A stretch of DNA of 61,006 bases from Priapulus caudatus. Its lineage: Eukaryota > Priapulida > Priapulimorpha > Priapulimorphida > Priapulidae. This document shows positions 11,901 through 23,900 of this stretch, one piece after another (position 1 is the first letter of the stretch; every line of letters begins with the position of its first letter). The notes below the pieces were generated by a model, which worked only from the letters and a program-made list of their open reading frames with translations, was not told where the DNA came from and ran no database searches. The translations under genes and the position numbers were made by a program. Location: NCBI RefSeq assembly GCF_000485595.1, contig NW_014577792.1, forward strand, positions 8,370 through 69,375, read 5' to 3'.

Positions 11901-14900
11901 GTGTAAGGTAAATGGATTTGAATTATCTAAATAGTATATAATGGGGTTGTTTTTTTTGCAGAGAACACATGGATACGCAGAATTGAGATGGCCGAGATTG
12001 ATAACGAAGGAATTTGTAAACTATTGTTGGCAATTTTTGATTCAAAGATCTGAGCCAGAACATAATGAAAAGTGGCAAAGTAAAACACATAGGGAGGAGA
12101 AATATTAGTGTAAGGTGATCATAAGCATTGGTTCCAATGCTGACAATCTTTAGAATGTTTAATTAGCATAAATACACATTATAAACTTGTTTGTCTATTG
12201 AGCTAAGATAGTATAGGGCTAACGTAGTAATTTGGAAAAACTCATGACCTTGTCTATTTATTGTGCAACAGCGGTTACAAAGGATATATAATGGCTAAAA
12301 AATGTCTATGTATGTTATAATGTAAATGAGTAAACTTTACTCTGCTACTCTAAGAGTAAAAAACACAGAAAAATATCTTAATGTTGCATACGATGTAAAT
12401 GTTGCTTATAGCATTACTATTTGTATTATGTATAATTGTTGATGACAACAAAGAAAGTTCAGCTAAGGTACTTTTTGCAAGGGAATGCTTGTCATTGGTC
12501 ATAAATATGTAGAGCGGAAGCAAGGCTACAAAAAATAATCAAGTGAGAAACAGGAGAAGCATTTTCCGCCCACCTCAGGAAACTCCGTCAACAATTTCAA
12601 GTATGATCAATAACCACTTTCCAAATGTTGCTGGAGTTTAGAAAATTTTTCATCTTATTGATCAGTTCATCTTATACGGAGGGAAGGCAAATTGAGGTTG
12701 ATCCACTAATAGTAAAAGAAGCTTATCAACAGGATAAAAAGTAATTAAGGTGTTCATCTGTTAGTTTATGTAAATAATAATCTTAAAGTACCATTAAGAG
12801 TAAAGGTCTTTTCCTGTAAAGTGTATCCAAGAAGGTTGCCTTAGCCATATCGATGTAATTATTTAAGCTAATATAACTTTCGCAGGAAGGTGTTAAACCC
12901 GAGCAGTCGCTAGTGATAAGTACACAATGTGAAGAGCGTCATGGCGGATGACACTGCATTGAAGAACATGATGAATATTATCTCCATAGAGGAAAGAAGA
13001 GCACAAGAAAAATAAAGAATCAAGTGATTCCTGGAGAATGACAACTATGCACCTAGCTGCAAGAGAAAAAAGACCATAGAAACCATGAGTCTTCGTGGAA
13101 AGCTAAGTCAGCAAAGTAAACCGACTGACTGAAGCAGGAATCAAAAAGAACAAATAATGGTCTACAAACGTGCACAGAGATCCAGACACATCATTTGCAG
13201 CAAAATTATTGGTAGATTTGTGTCAGACGATGGATCAGACATACGATGGTTCAGTGTGCGGGAGCAAGTCAGTGCAAAATTCTGCAAGGCCAACGGCAGG
13301 TGAAAACAAGACCATGCGTCACAGAATCAACTAACTGTGCTGCTAGAGCATGCTACCCCCGCCAAGCAAGGTTTCTTCTTTTGCTAAAGCTGTTACTCAT
13401 AGAGTCATCCCCATTGAACTGTTTGGGTCAAAAGGTAACAAGAGACGATTCCAAAGATTGTGACAAAAATTTGTTCGATTGAAAAGGAAGGAGACTATGG
13501 CACTTGAGGACTGTAATGCAGGGATTTAAGGTGAGGCTATTTAAATGATGACATTATATAGGTTGCACTAATCCTGTAAATCAATACTCCAATGTGTAGC
13601 TGATATTGTGTTCTATAATCCTGATATCCGTTAGAACATTGAATTAAACATAGAACATTTAAATATCTCCACATGTTTGAGGTATCGTAGTAGTAATATA
13701 GTAAAGGTAAGGTGGCAGGTGGAAAAATATTAAAAAAAACGTTTTGCCTGGTGACGTGTATTATATAGCACCAGGCTAACTTACGAAACGCGCACATAGC
13801 ATGTCGGGACAGTAAATTTTGACTGTTTAGTTTCTATGTCGCATCACCTCTGTATATTTCTATATTATTTAACAAATAAAACACAAAGCTGCTAAAAGCA
13901 ACAAGGCCCGGAGGCGACAGCGGCTCATCTAACGTCTACTGCGGGTGGACTCTGTGGTGGAGTGGGGGATTCTAGTAAACCCTGCTAGTCGCGAAATGTG
14001 TTCACTATACACGCCGAAACAAGTGGAAGGCGAAGGGATGGTATCAGGAACCTTCTCAAGAAATGTCCGTTGGGATCGTTATGAAATTGCCACGAGATGG
14101 CGTGTATGTTTTAAGTGTCTTAAGATTAAAGATGGAAGCTCCCTTGCGTACGAGTAGCAACAACTATTTGCAAGACAGAATAGGTAAGCACTCATCCATT
14201 TAACCTACGCAAGCCTACAGGCTGAAATAGGAAGCTGCCACTGTAACTAATTAACGCAGGCAAAAACTACCACAGTATATCAACCACACACATGCACTGG
14301 CAGTGGCATACGTTACATGTAACACACTGACAAGTACAGAATGCCATAGAAATTACTACGATTGAAGGAGCATAAACCTTCTACCAAATTTAGCTTTTGA
14401 AATTGACTGTGACATTGTAGCCTCGAATACATCCAGGCATGGTATAGATTCTACTAGCAAACCCGCCAGTCAATTCTTTCTAACAGAGCAGTAAACAATC
14501 CATGTTTAACCCTCCTCTTGAGGGTACAAAAGGTTATCCACACCCCTTACTCTTCGCATTTCAGCAGAAAGTACATTTCATAATCCTTTCAATAAAGCCA
14601 TAAAAATGCTAGGTCACCGCTGAAACAAAAAAGTTTTCCAGTTGCTCCGTCAGACCATGTCCTAAGAAATTGTCTAAAATCTGCCCTGTGCCCCATTGAC
14701 CTTTGACCTGTGACCTCCAATTTCGACACAGTGATGGCTTTTCTTACCATGATGCTATACACCGACTATCAAGAGCCTAGGTCGAGCCGTTTAGATTTGT
14801 GCCGCAATTCTGCATTTCCTCCCTATACCTTAAGTTAAGGAGGGAATGTTCCCCCTTCTTTTACACCTTTTGACCTTTGACCTTTGACCCCCAGCTTCGC

Positions 14901-17900
14901 CATCCCAACTCGTTTTGACGATCCTTCCTGACGTCCCGAATATCGTGACCGTACGTCAAGCGGTTAAGATTTGTGCCCAACTGTTGACGCACGGCCGGAC
15001 GGACGCACGGACGCACGCTCATGCGATTCTACAAGCTGCATCTGACTATGTCAGATGAGCTAAAAACTCAAGATTTATTAGATTTCCTCCTGGTGAAATC
15101 AGATAAATTACGTACAGTAAAACTCGCATAAGTCGTCAATTAGTCGACATGGTTGTCAAAGTCCCGATTCGCTCTCATAGTAAATCCATTGGAATATAGC
15201 CCTTCCTAAGTCGACATTTATAAGTCGTCATTATGTACACGCTCTCAGACAGGTCCCATGTAATACAAACAACAGTAATTTCCCATCTGTAAGTCGTCAT
15301 CAGAAATGCCGATGGCGCAGTGTACGGTCTAGGGAATGCGCGAACTGGCTGTCGCAGACGGATTGTTTGAATCGCATTGTTCGCTTGGACACATTGGTTT
15401 TTGTGTCCAATTCAACACCCAGCTCGCACACCCAGCACTGTATACAGTGTATGCAGCCCAATGCAAGGTGCAAAATTAACGCGAGTCCGGATCGAGTAAA
15501 ATACTCCCTGATTTACTGTCGGACTCCCTGATTTGACATGTGCAGGAGTCCGTGTGACTCCCTGAAAATTAATTCTGCTATACAGTACTAAAGCTGGGTT
15601 TACACTGATGACTTGGCATTTTTCTTCTTTCTACCAACCTCTATGTATGTTCGAAGCTGTTACGTTATCGACCGCGAGGCGGCAAACGTTTCAACACTTG
15701 ACCCGTTCAACGCTTGACACTTCACGGATACATATTTTTGCATGTATTTCATGCCGCCAGCGTGGCGCCTAAAGCAAAAACGTTGCATACTCTGTAGCGA
15801 TCGCAAGGCAGCTAATACAGTGTATACGTGCACTACATACATTGTATAAGTCGACAAAATGACGACTTACACATAAAAAGACGACACAAATATGCTAGTC
15901 CCAAAAGTTTTACTGTAGTACAATTTTTTTACGAAGTTTAGCGATAGAATGTTTAGGACCAGCACTGTGTGTAGGGGTTGGTCGGGGGATCCCAAAGATG
16001 TTTTTTTTTTACCCGTAAAGTAAAAAGCTAAGTAGCAGTAGTCTATGGCGGATTTCTATTGGAAATAGGTCGATTTATGTTGGTGCACATTGTAATAGTA
16101 TGGACTACTTACTATGCGCATGCACATTATATAATCTAGTACCTTATTGTTAGGTCAACGCGGATTGATATCGCGCGCTCTTGTTCGCCAGTTCGTGTGC
16201 GTGCTAAGCAGAACATTTACCAGCTCCAGCAATAAAATACCTTTATGAGTTACATCACTCTTCGTCAATACATAACATGGTGGCAGCGGCGAAGGAACAA
16301 TGTTCGGGAAGCCTCAGCAAAGTGAAACTTTGAGGCGTGTATGCGTCGAGGAAATGTTTGCCCGGCTGCATGCCGCTGCTGCTGCAGACGCCATTGGAGG
16401 AAACAGCATGTGTGTTTAGACAATAGACAGGATGTGTGTGCGCGAGCGGTGTGATGTCTACAACGCGGTGCGCAGCAGAAAGCCACACGACAGTATACAG
16501 TGGCTGGCGAAATAAAAGTTGACGAACATCGTCATATGAACACTTGCAAATACAAGACGGACAGGAGATATGTGTTATCTACATACACAGTGCGGCATTC
16601 GCTAATACGTTGCTGGGACCAGTAAACATGCCGAGTGATCGAGTACCTAACATGGACTGGGCATTGCCCAACCAAGCTGACGTCTTCAAACTCTTTCGTC
16701 AACGCCTTGAACTATACTTCAAGGTAAAGAACATTGACACTGTTGACCAAGTTAACCATTTATTATTGCAAGTGGGTGATGAGGGACTACGCAGATACAA
16801 CTCGTGGACCTTGACTGAGGAAGAAAAGAAGTCTGTCGACAAAATATTCGATAAATTTGCCGAGCAACTGGAACCCTCAGAGAACTTTAGGGTAAGTCGT
16901 CTGAAATTGATGCACTACAGACAAAAACAGGGAGAAACTCTGGATGAATTTGTCAATAGATGTAAGCTACAAGCATTACGATGTCAATTCAAAGACACAG
17001 AGATACACGAGCGAATTATAGAGCTCATCATAGCTAGCACCCAGATACCTGAGTACCAGAAGGAACTTTTGGGCAAGGACAAAAACTACAAACTTGATGA
17101 AGCCCTAGCATTAGGCCGAACATATGAGGCTGCTGCATCTCACGTGCAGCAACTGAAGGATATGGGACCAGCATGTACAGCTAGTATCCGAACATACAGC
17201 AGTACAGAACTGTGGACGCCAACACCCATACAGACCCAAAGAACGGTGCCCAGCACATGGGTCAGTGTGCAATGCATGTGGTAAGCAAAACCACTGGGCT
17301 ACTGTGTGTCTGTCAAGCAAGTCACGAGCTAGACCCAAGTCAAAATCACATGATCGAGGCAACTCAACATCGCGTGACAACGATCATGCACAATTCAGAG
17401 GCAGAGGCAGAGGTAATTCCTACAAAGGTGCTCGAAGTAAGACGCACATGAATAACCATGACCGTAGCAAGACTGATGCCATATACGCACAGTCGGACAG
17501 ACAGTCAGACCAGGAAAGTGACGGGTTGTCATTTGACAGAATTACCATCTCGACTATGTGCCTAAAGAAATCAACCAAGGATGAAGCATTCGCAAAAACT
17601 GCACATCAAACGGGCCAATCGCCCTGGAGTGCATAATTTGCGACTGAAGGTGGACACTGGTGCACAGGACAATACACTGCCACTGTCGACATTTCGCCAG
17701 ATGTATCCGGCATGCTCACACCGGGAGGATTTCCAATTAACACGATATCCAACGCAGCTCGTCAAACACGGCTAACAGCATATAATGGATCATCGATCAG
17801 GTGTTATGGAATTATCAACATTCCATGTAGCTACAACGGATCTGGCTGGAGGGATAGCAAGTTCTACATAGTAGACGTGGAAGGACCAGCAGTCGCTGGC

Positions 17901-20900
17901 CTCCCAACATGTGAACAACTAAAACTTGTAACATTACACTGTGCTATCAAAGCTGAAACTGACAGGACCACTGACAGTGTGAAGCCGAGACGACCTCACA
18001 ATGAAGTTACTAAAGCAGCCTGTCTTCCTCAAGGTATACAGAACGAGCTTGTATGAGCAGGTTTTTGGTAGGTGTTTATTTTGACCGGTTGAAAATTTTC
18101 CATAACGTTTACATTCTGTATTTGTTCTCATTGAATTTTTTCATTGAAATGCTATGGTATGTTGATGTTAATTAAGCTGCAAACAAACCACTAGAGTACT
18201 GTGAGATTATTTGGCAGTTTGAGTGAATTTGACAAGAAATTCTCATTACATCTTTCACAACTGCTTCATTCATAAAGTCTGTTAGAGAGCACTCATATTT
18301 AATTATTAAACACTTATCGTGTCGTGTATACTATTGCTTATCCCTATCACATTACAGATTATTTTCATTTGTTACAGGATATCCTTTCTATAAACGCTGT
18401 TTGGAGATGAAAGGATACCGCAACAGGTTCAAAGGCAGTATACAACCTCCATTGGAGGTTTTTACCATCTTCCCTCCAATTGATAAGGTCACAAGAGTAG
18501 GTAGTATACAGAACATTCAAAGTAGGCCATGCAAAAACAAGCTTACCATCGAGAGTACTAGAGAAGAACATAGCAGTAAACATAGAGCCAGTAATTCTGA
18601 TAGCCATGTAGCACAGAGCGAAACTCAGCATTACTTACTTGGAACCCAAGCCTCGGAACGCTCACGGAAGAAAGCGTTACGTGGACGAGAAAGAGGAAGG
18701 GGGAAGGGTAAACGTAAGAGTCGCCAGCCGAAGGCATCAGCCGTAGAAGAGTGTCATGCAATGACAGATGCTCCAGGCTTCTAGTGAGTATTTGTAGATT
18801 CCAAAGCTGTTTCAAGTTCTTAATGTCAAATGGAGTCGAGTTATGTAAATATTGATGTATGAATACATCTATATATCTATAGCTTTTGAATAGTCCAATA
18901 TTAGGTGCTTAGTGTTTTGTGTGATATACATTCTATTTTTATTTCAGTTACTTCATCCAGATGAAAAAGGATGCTGTTTTGTACTGTGGCAGTGAGGCTC
19001 TATTAAAGAAAAGTAAGTTTAAGGATATATCACTTTCTTTTCTGATAATATTACTGATGATTTTACAAATTACTATGATTGTGTGCTGTTATATATGTTA
19101 TAAAACAGCAAATCGACAGCAAACTTGCATCTGCATTCCTGAGATTCGCTAAAATTAAACATGAAAATGTTCTAGACTGGTACCCTATCTCGACATGTAG
19201 GCAAAGGTAATATAGTGTAGAGACAGAGCATCTTTTGATGCCATTAGATTAGATGCGGGAATCACGTGTGATTGACATTGACATATGTAAACTAATTTAC
19301 TTTGAAATGCAGATCGGTGCATACGTTAGTCAAGATAATGATGTGTGCATGTTTTTAATACATTTTAGCCTTGCTATATACACTTCGTGTTACGCAAGAA
19401 GTACCGATATCAGAATGGTCAAAAAAAAATACGAGAACAATTAGAAAAAGTGAAATAGCTTTTAATTTTGTTTCGCCTCCTTGAGCACTACATCATCAAT
19501 GTATGGGTATAGTTTTACCACAGACTAACAAATACAAAGACGACACTTTCTGTGTATGTAATGATTTGATTATCCTAAATAGTATATATGTTTTGCAGAG
19601 AATCACATGGTACGGGAATTGAATGCAGATGATAACGAAGGAATTTGTAAACTATTCGTTGCAATTTTTGATCAAGATCTGAGCCAAACATATGAAAGTG
19701 GCAAAGGTAAAACATAGGGAGGGAAATATTAGTGTAAGGTGATCATAAGCATTGGTTTCATCTGACCATGTTTAGAATGTTAATACATAAATAAACATAA
19801 ACTTGTTTGTCTATTGAGCTAAGATAGTATAGCTAACTGTATTTGGAAAACTCATCACCTTGTCTATTTATTGTGCACAGCGGTTACAAAGGATATAATG
19901 CTAAAAATGTTATGTATTTATCATGTAAATGAGTAAACTTTACTCTGTACTCTAAGGGTAAAAAACACAAATATCTTAATGTGCTAGATGTAAATCTTGC
20001 TTGCTTTACTATTTGTATTATGTATAATTGTTTGTGACAAAAGAAAGTTCAGCAAGTACTTTTTTCAGGGAATGCTGTCATTGGTCATAAATATGTAACG
20101 GAGCAGGTACAAAAAATAATCAGTGAGAAACAGGAGAACATTTTCGCCCCCTTCAGGAAACTCGTCAACAATTTCAAGTATGTCATACCACTTTCAATGT
20201 TGCTGGGTTTGAAAATTTCCATTATTTCAATTCTGTTATACCAAATTAGGTTGAACCACTAAAGTACAAAGCTTATCACAGATAAAAAGTAAATTAAAGT
20301 GTTCATTGGTTAGTTTATGTAATAAATTCTTAAAGTACCATTAGAGTAGAAGGTATTTTCCTGTAAGTGTATCCAAGAAGATTGCCTTACCGCATATGAT
20401 GTAATATATTTAAGCTATATAACATTTCCAGGAGGTGTAAACCACATCGACTAGTGGATAAGTACACATGTGAAAGCGTCAGCGATGACACTGCCATTGA
20501 AGACATGATGAATTTATCCATAGAGGAAGAAGAGCACAAGAAACGTAAAAGATCAAGTGATTCCTGGAATGACAACTATGCACCTAGCTGCAAGAGAAAT
20601 AAAGACCATAGAAACCATGTCTTCGTGGAAAGCTTAAGTCAACCAGTACCGACTGACTGGGAGCAGGAATCTAAAAGAACAAATAATGGTCTACAAACGT
20701 GCACAGAGATCCCAGACACATCATTTGCAGCAAAATTATTGGTAGATTTGTCAGACGATGATCAGACATACGATGGTTCAGTGTCGGGAGCAAGTCAGTG
20801 CAATTCTGCAAGGCCAACGGCAGGTGACAAACAAGACCATGCGTCACAGAATCAACTAACTGTGCTGCTAAGCATGCATACCCCGCCAAGCAAGGTTTCT

Positions 20901-23900
20901 TCTTTTGTACAAGCTGTTACTCATAGAGTCATCCCCATTGAACTGTTTGGGTCAAAAGGTAACAAGAGACGATTCCAAAAGATTGTGACAAAATTTGTTC
21001 GATTGAAAAGGAAGGAGACTATGGCACTTGGTGACTTAATGCAGGGATTTAAGGTGAGGCTATTTAAAGATTGACATTATAATAGGTTGCACTAATCCTG
21101 TAAATCAATACTCAATGTGTAGGTATTGTGTTCTATAATCCTGATATCCGTTAAACATTGAATTATAAAATAAGTACCATGTTTGAGGTATCGTAGAGTA
21201 ATAAATATAAGGTAAGGTGGGCAGGTGGAAAAATATTTAAAAAAAACGTTTTGCCTGGTGACGTGTATTATATAGCACCAGGCAACCTACGAAACGCGCA
21301 CATAGCATGCGGGACAGTAAATTTGACTGTTTAGTTTTCATGTCAGCATACCTCTGTATATTTCTATATTATTTAAACAAATAAACACAAAGCTGCTAAA
21401 AGCAACAAGTGCCACGGAGCGACAGCGCTCATCTAACGTCTACTGCGGTGACTCTGTGGTGGAGTGGTGGGATTCTAGTAAACCCTGCTAGTCCGAAATG
21501 TGTTCACATACACGCCGAAACAGTGGAAGGCGCAGGGATGGTATCAGGAACCTTCTCAAAGGAATGTTCGTTGGGATCGTTATGAAAGTTGCCACGAGAT
21601 GGCGTGTATGTTTAAGTGTCTTAAGATTAAAGATGGAAGCTCCCATCGTACGTAGTAGCAACAACTATTGCAAGACAGAATAGGTAAGCACTCATCCATT
21701 TAACCTACGCAAGCCTACAGGCTGAAATAGAGAGCTGCCACTGTAACTAATTAACGCAGGCAAAAACTACACAGTATATCAACCACCAATGCACGGCAGT
21801 GGCATACGTTACATGTAACACACTGACAGAGACAGAATGCCATAGAAATCTATCGATTGAAGGAGCATAAACCTTCTACCAAATTTAGCTTTTGAAATTT
21901 GACTGTGACATTGTAGCTCAATACATCCAGGCATGTATAGATTCTACTAGCAAACCGGCCAGTCAAATTCTTTCTAACAGACAGTAAACAATCCATGTTT
22001 AACCTCCTCTTGAGGGTCAAAAGGTTATCCACCCTTACTCGTTCGCATTTCAGCAGAAACGTACATTTCATAATCCTTTCAAATAAAGCCATAAAAATTG
22101 CTAGGTCACCGCTGAAAACAAAAAAGTTTTCAGTTGCTCCGTCAGACCATGTCCTAAGAAAAGTGTCTAAAATCTGCCTGTGCCCCATTGACCTTTGACC
22201 TGTGACCTCCAATTTCGACACGAGTGATGGCTTTTCTTACCATGATGCTATCACGCGACTATCAAGAGCCTAGGTCGAGCCGTTTAGATTTGTGCCGCAA
22301 TTCTGCATTTCCTCCCTATACCTTAAGTTAAGGAGGGAATGTTTCCCCCTTCTTTTACAACTTTTGACCTTTGACCTTTGACCCGTTCGCCAGTCCCAAC
22401 TCGTTTTGACGATCCTTCCTGACGTCCCGAATATCGTGCACGTACGTCAAGCGGTTAAGATTTGTGCCAACTTGTTGCGCACGGCCGGACGGACGCACGG
22501 ACGCACGCTCATGCGATTCTACAAGCTGCATCTGACTATGTACAGTGAGCTAAAACTCAAGATTTATTGAGTTCCTCCTGTGAAATCAGATAAATTACGT
22601 ACAGATAAAACTCGCCATAAGTCGTCATTAGTCCGACATGGTTTGTCAAAGTCCCGATTCGTCTCATAGTAAATCCATTGGAATATAGCCTTCCTAAGTC
22701 GACATTATAAGTCGTCATTATGTACACGCTCTCAGACAGGTCCCATGTAATACAAAAACAGTAATTTCCCATCTGTAAGTCGTCATCAGAAATGCGCATG
22801 CGCGCAGTGTACGGTGATAGGGAATGCGCGAACTGGCTGTCGCAGACGGATTGTTTGAATCGCATTGTTCGCTTGGACACATTGGTTTTGTGTCCAATTC
22901 AACACCCAGCTCGCACACCCAGCACTGTATACAGTGTAATGCAGCCCAATGCAAGGTGCAAAATTAAGGCGAGTCCGGATCGAGTAAAATACTTCCCTGA
23001 CTTACTGTCGGACTCCCTGATTTGACATGTGCAGGAGTCCGTGTGACTCCCTGAAAATTAATTCTGCTATACAGTACTAAGCGGGTATTACACTGATGAC
23101 TTGGCATTTTTCTTCTTTCTACCACCTCTATGTATGTTCGAAGCTTTACGTTATCGACCGCGAGGCGGCAAGCGTTTCAACACTTGACCCGTTCAACGCT
23201 TGACACTTCACGGATACGTATTTTTGCATGTATTCATGCGCACCCAGCGTGGCGCCTAAAGCAAAAACGTTGCATACTCTTTGTAGCGATCGCAAGGCAG
23301 CTAATACAGTGTATACGTGCACTACATACAGTTGTATAAGTCGACAAAATGACGACTTACACATAAAAGGACGACACAAATATGCTAGTCCAAAAAGTTT
23401 TACTGTAGTACAATTTTTTTACGAAGTTTTAGCGATAGAATGTTTAGGACCAGCACTGTGTGTAGGGGTTGCGTCGGGGGATCCCAAAGATGTTTTTTTT
23501 TACCCGTAAGTAAAAAGCTAAGTAGAAGTAGTCTATGACGGATTTCTATGGAAATAGCGTCGATTTATGTTGGTGCACATTGTAATAGTATGGACTACTT
23601 ACTATGCGCATGCACATTATATAATCTAGTACCTTATTGTTAGGTCAACGCGGATTGATATCGCGCGCTCTTGTTCGCCACGTTCGTGTGGCGTGCTAAG
23701 CAGAAATTTACCAGCTCAGCCATAAAATACCTTTATGAGGTACATCACTCTTCGTCAATACATAACATGGTGCAGCGGCGAAGGAACAATGTTCGGGAAG
23801 CCTCAGCAAAGTGAAACTTTGAGGCGTGGCGAATGCGTCGAGGAAATGTTTGCCCGCGGCATGGCCGTGCTGCTGCAGAAGCCATTGGAGGAAACAGCAT

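Larger units (their letters stand above)
10187..17986. repeat. Long imperfect direct duplication, unit 1 (7.8 kb)
   Basis: This stretch corresponds end to end with 17987-25495: TERT exons from TEN part 4 to the RBD, one inverted R1, the 0.8-kb TIR element, and the Gypsy LTR, gag and protease. In the TERT part unit 1 carries many extra single bases; for example the exons at about 10619-11055, 11693-11908, 12487-12615 and 12886-13531 are frameshifted copies of those in unit 2. Near 17986 Gypsy sequence passes directly into TERT exon sequence. Confidence 0.9.
21054..23580. other. TERT intron with inverted R1 and TIR element
   Basis: Contains R1 (21965-22556, minus) and the Tigger-like element (22600-23407), then about 170 bp up to the Gypsy-1 5' LTR. 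No exon is recognised; an ORF at 21498-21683 has no TERT similarity. Confidence 0.65.

Noticed and set aside
16091-17986. Independent second Gypsy-1 insertion
   Set aside because: It has the same flanking sequence as the element at 23581, so it is part of the duplicated unit rather than a new insertion.
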